A stretch of DNA of 64,000 bases, from positions 1 through 64,000 of the forward strand of contig JBAMJV010009462.1 of assembly GCA_037951105.1 (NCBI GenBank). Direction: 5' to 3'. The DNA is from Echinarachnius parma. Taxonomy: Eukaryota > Echinodermata > Echinoidea > Clypeasteroida > Echinarachniidae. Made by a program: the position numbers and the translations under genes. Of the stretch, positions 1 through 12,439 are shown piece after piece (positions within the stretch are counted from its first letter, which is position 1; the number at the start of each line of letters is the position of its first letter). The notes beneath the pieces are model-generated. The model was not told the DNA's origin, ran no database searches, and saw only the letters and a program-made list of their open reading frames with translations.

Positions 1-370
1 AGAGTGCTTGACAACAGACAATGCTTGCCTGACCTTTCATAGAAAACATGTTTGATGAAGCAAGAACGATAACGTGTGCATTCAAACTTAACAAATATAA
101 CCTGATTGTGTCATGTCGTGTGTCAGGTTCGTATTACCAGGGTCAGATCCAAGAAGGTGAAACAAGAAAAATGATTATGAGAAACAAGAATCATGACACA
201 AAAAATCAATCACAGACAATTGAAACATAACAATTAAATAATAAAAAAAAAAATACAAAAAAAAAAAAAAAAAAAAAAATCATGAATGTAACGTGTAATT
301 TACATTTAATCACAATATAAATATAAACATTGAACTTAATTCCCAAAATAATGTACAAAAAATGGCACAC

Positions 371-448
371 CTAATAAGATTCGAACCAGTTCCACCAGGT
401 TGATAGGTTTCGAACACAAGTTTTTTTTTCCCGATGAGCTAACTAACA
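371..448 (-). repeat. tRNA-like sequence (A and B box)
   Basis: On the minus strand, box A-like TAGCTCATCGG (441-431) and box B GGTTCGAATCT (387-377) are both recognisable. An A-run expands the region between them and the stems are poor, so this is a decayed tRNA or tRNA-derived fragment rather than a working tRNA. Confidence 0.4.
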
Positions 449-481
449 AACTTCATATGTGACGTGGTTTGTATCGTTATA

Positions 482-1085
482 CAGGGTGGCCCAGAAAGGA
501 TGCAACACTTACGATCGTTAATTTCATCCACACCATCGACCAAATGTCATTGTTTTTTGTTTGATTGGGTAAAACATCCTTTTTCCAACAAAATGATACA
601 ATGAGCAATGAATTTGGGTAAGGCGTTTGGATCCTAGAGCCATATTTCTGAGGCAATGTCGTTTCCTAAATTTGCTACTTTTTCGTCTCCAGCGATCCTC
701 GGAACACTGAAACATTCTCGCCCCACGGCCTGCCGTATAATTAGCTGTACATAAGAATGGCTCACATTGTCTTCCTTACAAAGGGAGAGCAGTCATGCGG
801 TTCTTCTGTACAGCTTATTCTATGGCAGGCCGTGGGGCGAGAATGTATCAGTGTTCAGAGGATCGCTGGAGACGAAAAAGTAGCAAATTTAGAAAACGAC
901 ATTGCCTCAGAAATATGGCCCTAGGATCCAAACGCCTTACCCATGTTACCCAAAATCAATGCTCATGGTATCATTTTGTTGGAAAAAGAATGTTCTACCA
1001 AGTCAAACAAAAAACAATGACATTTGGTCGATGGTGTTGATGAAATTAACGATCGTAGGTGTTGCATCCTTTCTGGGCCACCCTG
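482..1085. mobile_element. TA-flanked fold-back MITE, Tc1/mariner-like tips
   Basis: 604 bp of long inverted repeat. Both ends read CAGGGTGGCCCAGAAAGGAT going inward and are flanked by TA (480-481 and 1086-1087), as expected for Tc1/mariner-type insertion. The arms run almost to the middle (about 775). Short open frames in the two arms mirror each other because the arms are inverted copies; no DDE/D motif is visible, so I treat it as non-autonomous. Confidence 0.8.
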
Positions 1086-1200
1086 TATATCTCTAAACCT
1101 CCATGTCTAAATTAGGTGATATTTGTTAAGTTCGAAAGAACACATGTAATCATTTGGGCTTTTCTATGAAAGGTCAGACAAGCATTGTCTGTTTGCAGAA

Positions 1201-3928
1201 TGTATGCAGAAGCTTCTGTTCAAGGGGTGAAGTATCTTACAAGGTTGGGGCAGGGTCTGCATGGAACAATAAGAAAGTGTGTCGTACAAACAAAGCTTAT
1301 AATACCATTACAAACAATCTCATTTATCCTTTTCCTGAGTCTTTAAACCGAACGACTGGAAACCATTGTATAGAAACAATATACACACATACATCTATGC
1401 CACCAGTGGCTGGATTAATGCAACCCAGAGTGGTGTAGGGTGGTAAACGTTTACTTGACGAACGGGGGGGGGGGGGGGGGGGCAAGAACGATGATAGTAC
1501 TCCATACATGTAGGCGTATATTGAACGCTTTACTGTGATTATCTGCATTTAAGATATCCTATATACCTTCATTACCAATTGTCCTCTCATGTTTGTTCCT
1601 GTCCTGTGAGTTGATTCATCTGTTTGAATCCTCACTAACAACGGGGACAAGAGCTTCATGGGGTTGGGATCCCCTGTACACACCCCATATCAAACACAGT
1701 CACATTGTCTATTTTAGGCGGCCTTTTCATGAGATTCACATTCGTTATTATTTTCATGAATATTCAATTATTCATGACCATCATTTGCATTCGTGAATAA
1801 TGTCTCTCTTTCGGAGTTTGGGCGCTCTTTAAAAACAAGACATCGATAGGTGCTTCACAGCGGGTTTCTACGGTATAGCAGTACTAATAGTACCAATATT
1901 ATTTGCATAATTATGCAAATTAAGATCCACAAAAGACAGATAAAAATAACAATAATAATAATAATAATATCAATATAGAATTTATAGAGCGCCATGAATC
2001 TGGGTGCCCTATTCAGAGGCGCGTTATTACCCTTGCAATTGGTCATCAGGTACATTTCAAACCCGCATACCTATCGTGTGCATCATCTCAACTCCCATGG
2101 GAGCATACTAACCAAATTTAAGATGCCCTATGATGTAGATATTTCATATTCTGAAAACAAATACAGACTTTATTGAGTGAATGCAAATGATAAAGCCTCT
2201 ATTGTCAAGGTCGGTAATGACAAAGTTTATGGCACCCAATGGGAGCAAGACAATCCATCCATTGTGATGCAATTTGCATATTATGCATCTATTATCAAAC
2301 CCTGCCAAAAGTAGGTCATCACCTTGAAGGTTCATCTACATTGACTTACGATTGATCTTGACCCATAACTTATAATGCAAATTCTTAAGCCAGAGTTTGA
2401 AAAGTACGTGATCCAGGATTTAAGTTTCTTTGATGTCATGTCAAAATGTCGATTACTTATTTAGCACCAAAGATTTCTATTGATGGACGACAACTGAAAT
2501 TTTGATCATGTGGAGCAGGAAGACATACACACTGTAATTTGATTATTGTCAAAATCATATTGATTAGATATTTGTTGATGAAAAACAAGGACAAACAAAT
2601 GTATGTATGTATATAAGGATAACATGCACATATAATATACAGTTACGTTAACCGCCATGTACAATTGCGCTAATTCACAAGACTGGAAATCTCACACAAG
2701 ATGTTGTATAAATGATATATTTCAAAATTATACTAAATAAACCTTTCATAGCTTATTTTTACAAGGGAAACATATACTTTGACAAAAACTTACACGATAA
2801 ACTTAGTAAGGTTTGAATATTAAAGTGACACATCAACAAAGCGATGAAGAGGACATGGACAGTGGTTTCAAAATAATAACATATCAGCATTATCAATAGA
2901 ATATGAATGATGACTAAGTGAAATGTAGATGGCACAAAGAGATATGGTCAACTCATTTGTACACATTAAACTTGACAAAAATGAAGCCTGTTATAAAACA
3001 AATGCATGTATATCGGATTGAATACGATTAAAAGTAGACACACTCATTAATCATAATAACAAGCGCATTTGAACATTCTATATGGAAAATGCGCTATATA
3101 AATTCATTATTATTATGGACAGCAGGACAATGTCCTATTCATCATAACACTTTATTTGAAAGCAAGATGATATATTCTATTTAGAGAAATATGTATGAAG
3201 CAGTCCTGGAGAAAGCAAGGATTATAATTTACCGATTTCAAGTTTGATTTATAATATATTTTGATAAACAAACAAAAATAGAAGTGACTATAAATTATGA
3301 CCGCTTAAATGCATGTGTGAGTGCAACATCTACGTTAGAAACAAATACTAAGTCGCTAAACATGTCCTTAGGTTATGATATAACAAACTTATCCTAAGCA
3401 GGATTAATGTATACAAATATGATTCTGAAGTAAGTTCGGTATAATTACAACAAAAAAGAAAACTTGTGCATAACATATGTAACCAGGGCGACATGTCCTA
3501 ACTGTATATAACGAACTAAGGATTGTGTTTTTCTAAAGAACAAGAACATTTACCAGAATGAAAGTACGTTCCGGAGTATATTTTCACATGTGAAATCATT
3601 ATCACATCATTTCAAAACATGTGGTAAGCAGATTTGAATTGTCATTATAAAATGACAAGAGGATAATGTTACATAGTTATATTTTTGAGAAATATTTTAA
3701 CATTTCTGGTCATTTCTGTTTATTTATGTTTTTATTATTTGGGGGGGGGGGCAATGAAGGAGCGTTCTCGTCGCGGCCCCTGTCGGGTGAAAACCTGTGA
3801 ATCCTTCAATTTTACTGCACTATACGATTTGAAAAAAACAAAAACATTTACGTTTTTAAACTAGATAGTTTGTTGTATCTTTTCAGTTCAATTCCTGTTC
3901 CTCAGATAAAGGGAAACAATCTTAAAAT
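1201..3928. other. Non-coding AT-rich stretch
   Basis: No gene seen. Holds a 19-base G run at 1464-1482, repeated TTCATGAATATTCA-like palindromes (1725-1800), an (AAT)n run near 1950-1968, ATTTGCAT/ATGCAAAT palindromes near 1900 and 2270, and another G run at 3740-3751. Confidence 0.6.
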
Positions 3929-4191
3929 CCCGGGGGAGGGGGGGGGGGGGGGGGGGCACTCAACTATATTGCTGTACACACGCGCGACCACAGGTTTTTC
4001 AAACCCACCCTTAACAAGTTGTATCCATTGGTCAAATGTATACCCTATTCAAGTATTTTCGCGTACTTTTTTGACAATTTTGCACCCAAAACAAGTATAA
4101 CCCCTAAAACATACCCCTAAACTAGGTCTACGTCAATTGCTCTCAATTAAACAAGTTTGGAGAAAAAGATACCCTAAACGCGTATTTGTTT

Positions 4192-4821
4192 CCCGGGGGA
4201 GGGGGGGGGGGGGGGGGGGGTCTGTCCTCATTGAAAGGGGGTATCATGCGTGACCAAGAAAACGAGTAATTAGGGTGTTTTTTTACGATCAGGCGAGATA
4301 CTCGAGTATCTCGAATAGGGTCTCAAAATCACCCAAAATCAGGAAAAAGGGCATCTTTTTTAGGCTGATAAATTACTCGTTTAGGGTCTCAAAAAGATGA
4401 ATTACTCGTTTAGGGTCTCAAAAACTCAGCTTACTTGCTTAGGGTATCAAAAATAGTTATCACTTGCTTTTAATAGGGGTTTACAAAAAAAAAGATTACT
4501 TGCTTAGGGTTTCAAATATAGTTATGACTTGCTTAGGGGTTTACAAAAATTTGATTACTTGCTTAGGGTATCAAAAATAGTTATAACTTGCTTAGGGGGT
4601 TACAAAAAATTGATTACTTGCTTAGGGTATCAAAAATACTTGCTTAGGAGTTTACAAAAAATTGATTACTTGCTTAGGGTATCAAATTACCGATAATCAC
4701 ACTTACTTATGTGTATTTTTTGCACCACGCAAATACTCGCTTAGGGTGGTTTTGGCAAGTCCTTGGTCACGCATGATACCCCCCTTTCTATGAGGACAGA
4801 CCCCCCCCCCCCCCCCCCGGG
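4192..4821. mobile_element. Fold-back element, G-run tips, 8-bp TSD (inner copy, nested)
   Basis: 630 bp, beginning with the same CCCGGGGGAGGG tip and ending in a C run plus CCCGGG. Flanked by ATTTGTTT at 4184-4191 and 4822-4829. Inverted arms include TCTGTCCTCATTGAAAGGGG (left) and its complement (4775-4800). It sits wholly inside the outer copy, so it inserted later. Confidence 0.85.
4360..4690 (+). repeat. Tandem repeat, period about 59 bp
   Basis: Unit contains GATTACTTGCTTAGGG, a TATCAAAAATAG segment and a second CTTGCTTAGGGG. Starts at 4494, 4553, 4612 and 4664 give spacings of 59, 59 and 52; degenerate units begin near 4360. It forms the core of the inner fold-back element. Confidence 0.8.
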
Positions 4822-4989
4822 ATTTGTTTAACTCCACAAACATACCCTTTTTTTTCCTTCTGATTTTGGCCTTTTTGACACCCGAAACGCGTCACGCGCG
4901 TGACGCGTCATGATCGGCCAAAAGGACCCTTTTTACGCGTTTTTTTGGTCGCGCGTGTGTACAGCAATATAGTTGAGTGGCCCCCCGGG

Positions 4990-6023
4990 CTTAAAATGAC
5001 CATCATTCTCGCTGTCGACTTTCATGTTAGCATGCAATGATGCAATTGACTTGTACGGACAACATGCCATTATGTTTGCTGAAATTTGAAAGAAAATCTC
5101 TGCTGTTATACGCTTTTGTTAAACAGTTTTAAAACCTAGACTGTTATAATTTTAAAAAGGCTAAATTATTTGCATTGTTCAAAGCAAGTTACGCTATTAT
5201 TATTTCTCGATATCATATGAGCAGTTATGTCTTTACTGTGAAAACTGTATACATAACTATAACAGTTTGACCTGTTATGTTTCTAAATGCAAATCTTCAT
5301 TGAAATTTCGTTGTACCAATGAAACATGGGAATCTATATGCAGATAAATACTAATAATAGGAATAATATCCCCAATTTATGTATCATCTATCACGATTGA
5401 TGAGTCCATAGATGTGTTCGTTGAACTTGGTACAAATTGATTACCATTCTGTAGCCTATAGTTTTCATTCATTTGTAAATGCAAAGTTACATCGAAACTA
5501 AAATTATCAGTAACCATTTCAATAGCTCATTTGCATAATGCAAAGCACTTTAATTACAGGCCTACTGTTTTGGTAGGATGTCTAACAAAAATACTTGCCA
5601 CTACTGACCTGAAAAATGTAGGTTTTATCGTTTGTATTCACTCAATCAAGTCCGTTTTTTGAAAAGAAATGTGCAATATTTTACCATTTTGTGGACATTA
5701 ATTTGCATATTATGCAAATTATGTTGAACTGATATACGTGTCACCGTGTGTTATGGTATATTGGCTTTTGATACAAGATGTGCACACTCTTCTGGCTATG
5801 ATATTGCATCTAGTTTTTAAACATTACAGAACTTCATATTGATCCAATCAAACTATAGCTCATTTGCATAATATGCAAAGTACTAACGATACTAATGTTT
5901 CGATTGCGTGTCACCCTAACCTGTTTCATATCTGACCTTAAAAATATAAAGGCTTTATCATTTGCATCCACTCGATGAAGTCTTTTTGTTCAACAATATG
6001 GAATATTTGATTTTGGGGGAAAA
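4990..6023. other. Non-coding AT-rich stretch with ATTTGCAT palindromes
   Basis: No gene seen. Contains several copies of a degenerate unit that includes ATTTGCATA-TTATGCAAAT near 5528, 5701 and 5850, more diverged relatives of the clean tandem copies that follow. Confidence 0.5.
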
Positions 6024-6372
6024 CCTAATTTGCATATTATGCAAATTATGTAGTAATTACTAGTACGGGTATGCGTTCATCGTGTACTTTATGATCCTAA
6101 TATTGGGTTGCCATACTTTTCTGGCGTCAATATAGGTTATAAATATTTTTAAACAATTAATTTAATATTTTTACATTCAAACAATACCTAATTTGCATAT
6201 TATGCAAATTATGTAGTAATTACTAGTACGGGTATGCGTTCATCGTGTACTTTATGATCCTAATATTGGGTTGCCATACTTTTCTGGCGTCAATATAGTA
6301 TATACATATTTTTAAACAATTAATTTAATATTTTTACATTCAAACAATACCTAATTTGCATATTATGCAAAT
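6024..6372 (+). repeat. 163-bp tandem duplication with ATGCAAAT palindrome
   Basis: CCTAATTTGCATATTATGCA occurs at 6024, 6187 and 6350, a constant spacing of 163 bp. The two complete units are nearly identical (both contain TAGTACGGGTATGCGTTCAT), so the duplication is recent. Each unit starts with a palindrome made of two octamer (ATGCAAAT) sites. Confidence 0.9.
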
Positions 6373-9023
6373 TAAGCCACTTTCCGCAACTTCGATTTCT
6401 TGGGACTTTTTTTTGGTTGTTAAGGGGAGTTTCCTGAACAGAATTCCGAAAAAAAATCCCGTGTTGCAATTTTGCCGAGGTCAAGACCATATATTGACTG
6501 GACTAAAATACATCATCTTCCACAACACAAATTACCAGTCTTCCTAGTTATTCTATATTCCAGACAATTTGAATTACTATTCTAAGGTCAACTATGCATT
6601 GTGTACGTTTCGTCGATGTACAATACAAAATTATATACTAAATGGGTCTGATCCATAAGACTACACTTTGTCAACCATTTTGTGAATGAGACAGAATGCA
6701 GATATCGTTTGTTTATCTAAATTTTAGTTTCGGTAAGGGGCGATTGGAATAACTAAACCCTTTTCATACACACGGCTTTATGCTTTGGCTGGTTCCACAA
6801 ATACAATCATAAGTATAGGAGAACACACAGAAAAATAATTATAAGTCACGTTCACATCGAACATTCAAAGTTAATCTTCACTGTTCACAGCAGTACCTCA
6901 TGCTAAATCTTTATGCAACAGTATACTCACTTATAATATACATGTATTAATTCACAACTTGTGTCTCTCTTTTACATCAGATATTATTAATCAACCAGTA
7001 TATAATTATTACTTAGATAATTACCATAATAATACAAAGATTATTCTCAATATTCAGCAAGTTATACAACTATAACTAGTATAATCTCTCTCAAACTCTT
7101 CCCTCATAATTCCACTAGTTTCCATCTCATTCATTATAAATATATAACTTTAACATGACTACCTTAACATTATAAAATGCGATATAACTTCAATTATCCA
7201 TGTAAGATAGAAATTATATTGTCTTACCTGTAAAATAACGTGTTGATCAGAGAAGAGACAAAAACTTTCCAGGCACAATACTTGATCCCCACTTCGTGTG
7301 TAGGAAGAGAGGGCCGTGTTATCGCGGTATATACTTCAGTTCGTAGGGATCGAATTACGTTGATACAGGTCGAGTCAAAATCACCTTTCTCCATTATTGC
7401 AGCGCTAATAGGGATTACTACACGCAAACGCTAGGGTTGAGAGATTATTTTGACCGTTACTGAAAGAGGTGGGCGTTATATGAAATTGAATGACGTAGTA
7501 ATAGGGGCGAGGCCACATACTTTGGGGAGGGCGGCTTAGTCACGTTAATTAGCAAGGCATTATATGCATCAATTTGATGTGCCCTGTTTGGAGAACCAAT
7601 TACTGTTTTCAAACATTTAATTAAAAACACCATAAGTTACGAAACAAAAGAAATATAACGGCTTACTCGGAATATCTTGAATTATTTGTATGCTACATTG
7701 CAATAGAGAAAAAACAAATGTTGCCATTATGTGAGTAACATAATAGGAACATATTATTTTTCCTCCAGATCTCCGCTACAACATATCAAAATTGTAGACG
7801 TATTCGACCAGAATCGAAGGAGATAGACACACAACTGCACCTTCAAAACATAACACAAAATTTATGAAATCAATCAAAATTAAATTTTCGCTTTTCATGG
7901 CAAATTGATGACGTCATGATGTCCGATTGGCGATTTTTGAATATCGCACCATATCTACAACTCATACTCTGTCACGAATACACAACAACCAAAATACTGA
8001 ACATGGATTTTCAAATTTATGATCAATTGAACAGGGCATGTTTTTACCACATTTTCACATATTTTACATATGGCAGCACGCGCGGATTTCATGTGTAGCA
8101 CGCGCGCATCGGCACATTTCCGGTCGGAAAGAGATAGTAATTGTTCAGAATCGTCCCAGCTACAAGATATCAAAACTTGGGACAGATTCAAGCAGAATTG
8201 ACCGAGATATCGGAATCCAAACACGATATATACATAATCGCAAATGATAAAATCGTTGAAAACTGCTAATTGTTAACTTCTCATGGTCATATGATTACAT
8301 AATGAGGTTTGGTTGGCGATAAGGATGCATGACGTTGTATCTACAACTCATTTGTCTGCAAGGAAAAATATTTTTAACAAAATTGCCCGTGGATTTTAAA
8401 AATTATTATCAATTAAAAAAGGGCATATTTTGTACATATTTTGTGCATAGCAGCACTCGCGGATTTTAAAGTTTTACGCCCTCCTGTTCGAGCGTTTTTG
8501 GTCGAGGAGATCTGGAAACTGTTTTAATTTATCATAGAAAGTATTGGGAACAGTTTCCAAAAAACAAAACGCCATTTTTTTGTTCCGTGCGCGCTACGCG
8601 TGAAAAAGCGCGCGCGCAAACGCGCACGCGCGCAAAGTTTTGAAATGCTCGGAATGACCTGAAACGTATGGAAAATTGGTTCGCTGGTTGATTTGAGAAT
8701 TTTTCAAGGATTTTTACCCTTTGACGCGCGCGTACGCGTCCGTCGTTGTCCGTACGACCTTGGGTTGCGACATTTTTATATAGCCCTTGAACTTAGCTTG
8801 CCATGTACAGAATTTGGTGAAAATATACCATTACGTAAGAAAGGTATGGGCTGTTGAAATATTTCACAAAATGGCGTCTCCATGACGTCACAGGGTAGTA
8901 CCGTCATAATCATTACCCAGGTGCACAATTTCGGACCAAGGTCTATTATGTTCACCAGGTTTCATTATATTTTTACAGACACGAGACACAAAAAACGTAC
9001 AAAGAAAAAAAATAAAAATAATT
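6373..9023. other. Non-coding stretch
   Basis: No gene seen. Two diverged copies of a roughly 370-bp unit are visible around 7900-8110 and 8285-8470 (shared phrases such as ATCTACAACTCAT and GGGCAT...GCAGCAC-CGCGGATTT). A patch at 8585-8640 is rich in GCGCGC. Confidence 0.5.
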
Positions 9024-9605
9024 GTGTTTCCACAATTGCGGTATATTTAGAGATCGTAAAGACGGATCGTGATAGCGTTATCAAAATGATGTCGAATGAA
9101 ATCGGAATGACCGCGGGAAATGACGACGGATCGTGGTAGCGTTATCAAATGATGTCGCATGATAATTTGATATGTTATGAACAAGATCTTATCGAGATCG
9201 AGCCTTGTAACATGACACGAATTATATACACAAAGCCAGAGATGATCGTGAAGTATTGTGCGATTGTGGAAACACCCCGCTGAGTAATAACAATAGGTGA
9301 TACGATATACGTATCACCTAATAATTGTGTTTCCACAATTGCGGTATATTTAGAGATCGTAATGACCGCGGGAAATAAAGACGGATCGTGATAGCGTTAT
9401 CAAAATGATGTCGAATGAAATCGGAATGACCGCGGGAAATGACGACGGATCGTGGTAGCGTTATCAAATGATGTCGCATGATAATTTGATATGTTATGAA
9501 CAAGATCTTATCGAGATCGAGCCTTGTAACATGACACGAATTATATACACAAAGCCAGAGATGATCGTGAAGTATTGTGCGATTGTGGAAACACCCCGCT
9601 GACGT
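9018..9605. mobile_element. Two tandem copies of a short TIR element
   Basis: Copy 1 runs from GTGTTTCCACAATTGCGG (9024) to the inverted CGATTGTGGAAACAC (to 9275); copy 2 runs from about 9325 to 9592. They are nearly identical; copy 2 has an extra segment with AATGACCGCGGGAAAT. ACGTATCACCTAATA follows or precedes each copy, so the whole about 300-bp unit, not just the element, was duplicated. Confidence 0.8.
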
Positions 9606-10446
9606 ATCACCTAATAAAAATGCAATCAACTGCGTTGCGATCAATAAAATAAAGCGCGAAATAATGTTTGCTGCCCTCTGCGTCCGTTTATAATTAATTA
9701 CAGTAGTTCATGACGCCACATCGGATTTGCGTGTTGATGTCATTCGCCGGTCAATTTTGTTTTGGTATTTTCCAATTTTTATCAAAAATTGAGCGATCTA
9801 TGATTATAAATTTTTTGAGCGTATTTCAAAGCCTACACAAGATGTGACAGTATGGTGTTCGTGATCGACGGGGCACTTCCTGTGGCTCGAAAGCAGCTCG
9901 ACTACGCCTTGTTTTCCGTGATCGTGTGCACCGCCTCAACATTGCACTGCCCGGTAACGAGAAACTCATTCACTATGCATCGGCTTCGCTTTGCTTTGCA
10001 TGCTGTCATGTGTGTTATGTGTGTGTGTCTGTGTGTGCATGTGCATGTGAGTGTGTTTGGCGAGTGAGTATTGAGACTGAGAGGGGTGAATTGCTTTTAT
10101 TTTATGTCAGCGGTGTTTTGACTTGATTAATTTTGTGGGATTTCAGAGTATCGTTTGTTAAGAATTAGCTGGTCATAAATTAAGATGTATTTATGCTTCT
10201 GTGCATGTTTCAGTAGACGGTTTAGAAATAATCTAGACCGATATAAATTATAAATTATTAATATTATTTATTTATAATATAGTTTATACAGTAAATCAAA
10301 TCTGTCATTTTATTTTTGAGGGCTTCTTTCATGTCTTTTACACAGGGTAGGAAATATACGGGGGCTGAGGGCGATTTTGCCCCCTAATTTTCAAAAAAGC
10401 CCCCTGAAATCTATAGGTAGCCCCTAAAATTATGTAGGGTATTATG
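9606..10446. other. Non-coding stretch
   Basis: No gene supported. Includes a GTGTGT-rich patch at 10009-10055. Open frames here (for example 9852-10067) have no recognisable domain. Confidence 0.5.
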
Positions 10447-11337
10447 TAGTCCAAGAAGACTAAAGGTAGAGACATTTACATTAACATTTGGACGTTTTTT
10501 TTTTACATGTCATACCTTTAGTCCTAGTCCATAGTGTACACGTTCTGTATCTAGCCACTTATCCACCCAAAAAACCCTCCAATTTGGTTGGAAATATTTC
10601 GGCTATTCACCTGAATTTTCACGACTAGGCAGATGTTTACTCTCTTTCTGCAATTGTGCTGTCCCAAATACGTTTACAAGTTGTAATTCTGGTAAAATTA
10701 ACACTTTTCCGAGGTAAACACAGCCCGATGTTTGATGACCAAGAATTTCCGTAACATGCTATTCAACGCAATTGCACAATGTAGTATTGTATTCGCCGTG
10801 TATAGACATTTGCATAACACACGGCTCGCGAATATAATACCGTTGCATGTATAACCTGCATGCGCGCGCGCCGTATCCTCTAGATCTACTGTATATTATA
10901 TAGAGGATACGGCGCGCGCGCGTGCAGGTTATACATGCAACGGTATTATATTCGCGAGCCGTGTGTTATGCAAATGTCTATACACGGCGAATACAATACT
11001 ACATTGTGCAATTGCGTTGAATAGCATGTTACGGAAATTCTTGGTCATCAAACATCGGGCTGTGTTTACCTCGGAAAAGTGTTAATTTTACCAGAATTAC
11101 AACTTGTAAACGTATTTGGGACAGCACAATTGCAGAAAGAGAGTAAACATCTGCCTAGTCGTGAAAATTCAGGTGAATAGCCGAAATATTTCCAACCAAA
11201 TTGGAGGGTTTTTTGGGTGGATAAGTGGCTAGATACAGAACGTGTACACTATGGACTAGGACTAAAGGTATGACATGTTAAAAAAAAAACGTCCAAATGT
11301 TAATGTAAATGTCTCTACCTTTAGTCTTCTTGGACTA
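10447..11337. mobile_element. Near-perfect 891-bp palindromic element, hAT-like 8-bp TSD
   Basis: Arms of about 430 bp are complementary almost base for base, meeting around 10890 at a GCGCGCGCCGTATCCTCTAG-type hairpin. Tips TAGTCCAAGAAGAC/GTCTTCTTGGACTA. The 8-bp sequence GTATTATG stands directly on both sides (10439-10446 and 11338-11345). Length of TSD suggests hAT superfamily; no coding capacity. Confidence 0.9.
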
Positions 11338-12439
11338 GTATTATGTAAAACATTTCTGGATATCCATCAGATTGGAAAAGTAGCCCCCTAAAATAAAAAA
11401 TTAATTCCTGCATTGCTTTTACATTTATCTGTCTTGCACTGTGTTGGCCTTTTCTATTGACAGATTTGTTCAACGCATTTTGTGCGGGGCAATACCTGTG
11501 TATCTCGGAAAAGTCTCCAAGCGAATAATGGACGGGCAGGGATACAAAATTAATAAGACTGAAAAAATATACATGTAATATGTACAGTATTCATAATTCA
11601 CATTGATTGATAGTAAAGTTGATTACATACATTTGGCATTCTCTACACAGACTTTACTAAAAGAACCGATGTTCTATACAAATTCTGCACAGACTTAACC
11701 CGTTTACCACGGCAATAGATATACTGCTTCAATAGCTATATACGAGATTATTTTACGGACCGGTCGAGTTACCCCACTGGGAGCGTACACAAAAGAACCG
11801 ATCGATATCTGGTTGACCATGGCATTGTATTCGCTTCTATTCAACCTAGCGTGAGTTCGCTAGTCAAGTAGTTCACACAATAGAGGCGATCGATATGCAT
11901 AGTATAGGGACAGCGAAGTGAAATTCTATGTGAAAACTATGATTCTGGCTTGTATAGGTTTGTATACGAATATCCTGAAATTAGACTTGTGTATTACCAT
12001 GATAAAATTGTAATAAAACAATAATCACGCAACTATAGTCAGGGAAACTTGATATACATGTAGCCAAGGGTTCAATCTTTGTATTCAGCCAAATTATATT
12101 GTACTTACAAGATGCATACATGTATGTTTATGCAATTAATAAAGCACTTGCTCGGAACCGAGAAATCTCGGTTCCCGTATATGAGTAGGCGCAACGGGGA
12201 CCGAGAATTCTCGGTCCCCGTAGTGATCGGGTTAACTAAAAGAACCGATGTTCTATACAAATTGTACAGAGCATCGGTTCTTTTACTTTAGTCATGGATG
12301 CCAAGCCCAAGTAGTGGGAATGTTTTGGTAGAGAATGCCATACATTTGAGCAAACATCGCAATGTATGTAGTATACATGTCTGAATTTATACATTGTGAA
12401 CATTGTCCCCCTTTTCTCTCCCTTTCTGTCACTTGTCAG
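11338..12439. other. Upstream region of FBXW7 with three adjacent hairpins
   Basis: No gene seen. GGAACCGAGA/TCTCGGTTCC (12154-12175), a 26-bp perfect palindrome (12195-12220, core GAGAATTCTC) and AAAAGAACCGATG/CATCGGTTCTTTT (12238-12284) lie in a row 180-310 bp before the first recognised ATG. A direct copy of ACTAAAAGAACCGATGTTCT also occurs near 11656. Confidence 0.7.

Larger units (their letters stand above)
1..1200. mobile_element. Outer inverted-repeat element (cut by window edge) with nested MITE and tRNA-like sequence
   Basis: Sequence from about 7 to 48 (containing ACAGACAATGCTTGCC) returns inverted at about 1160-1200, and the similarity continues inward around 88-110 versus 1110-1135 (ACTTAACAAATAT). 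These arms enclose the nested 482-1085 element and a tRNA-like sequence at 371-448. The left end may lie beyond the window. Confidence 0.6.
3929..4989. mobile_element. Fold-back element, G-run tips, 8-bp TSD (outer copy)
   Basis: 1061 bp. Left tip CCCGGGGGAGGGG followed by a long G run then CACTCAACTATATTGCTGTA; the same is found inverted at the right end (about 4940-4989). Direct 8-bp duplications CTTAAAAT flank it at 3921-3928 and 4990-4997. An 8-bp TSD is typical of hAT-type transposition; no transposase frame is present. Confidence 0.85.

Noticed and set aside
524..1040. Mirror-image open frames (524-715 minus, 795-1040 plus) encoding the same peptide with RKSSKFRKRHCLRNMALGSK
   Set aside because: They lie in the two arms of one inverted repeat, so they are the same sequence read twice. 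No transposase motif; treated as MITE sequence, not genes.
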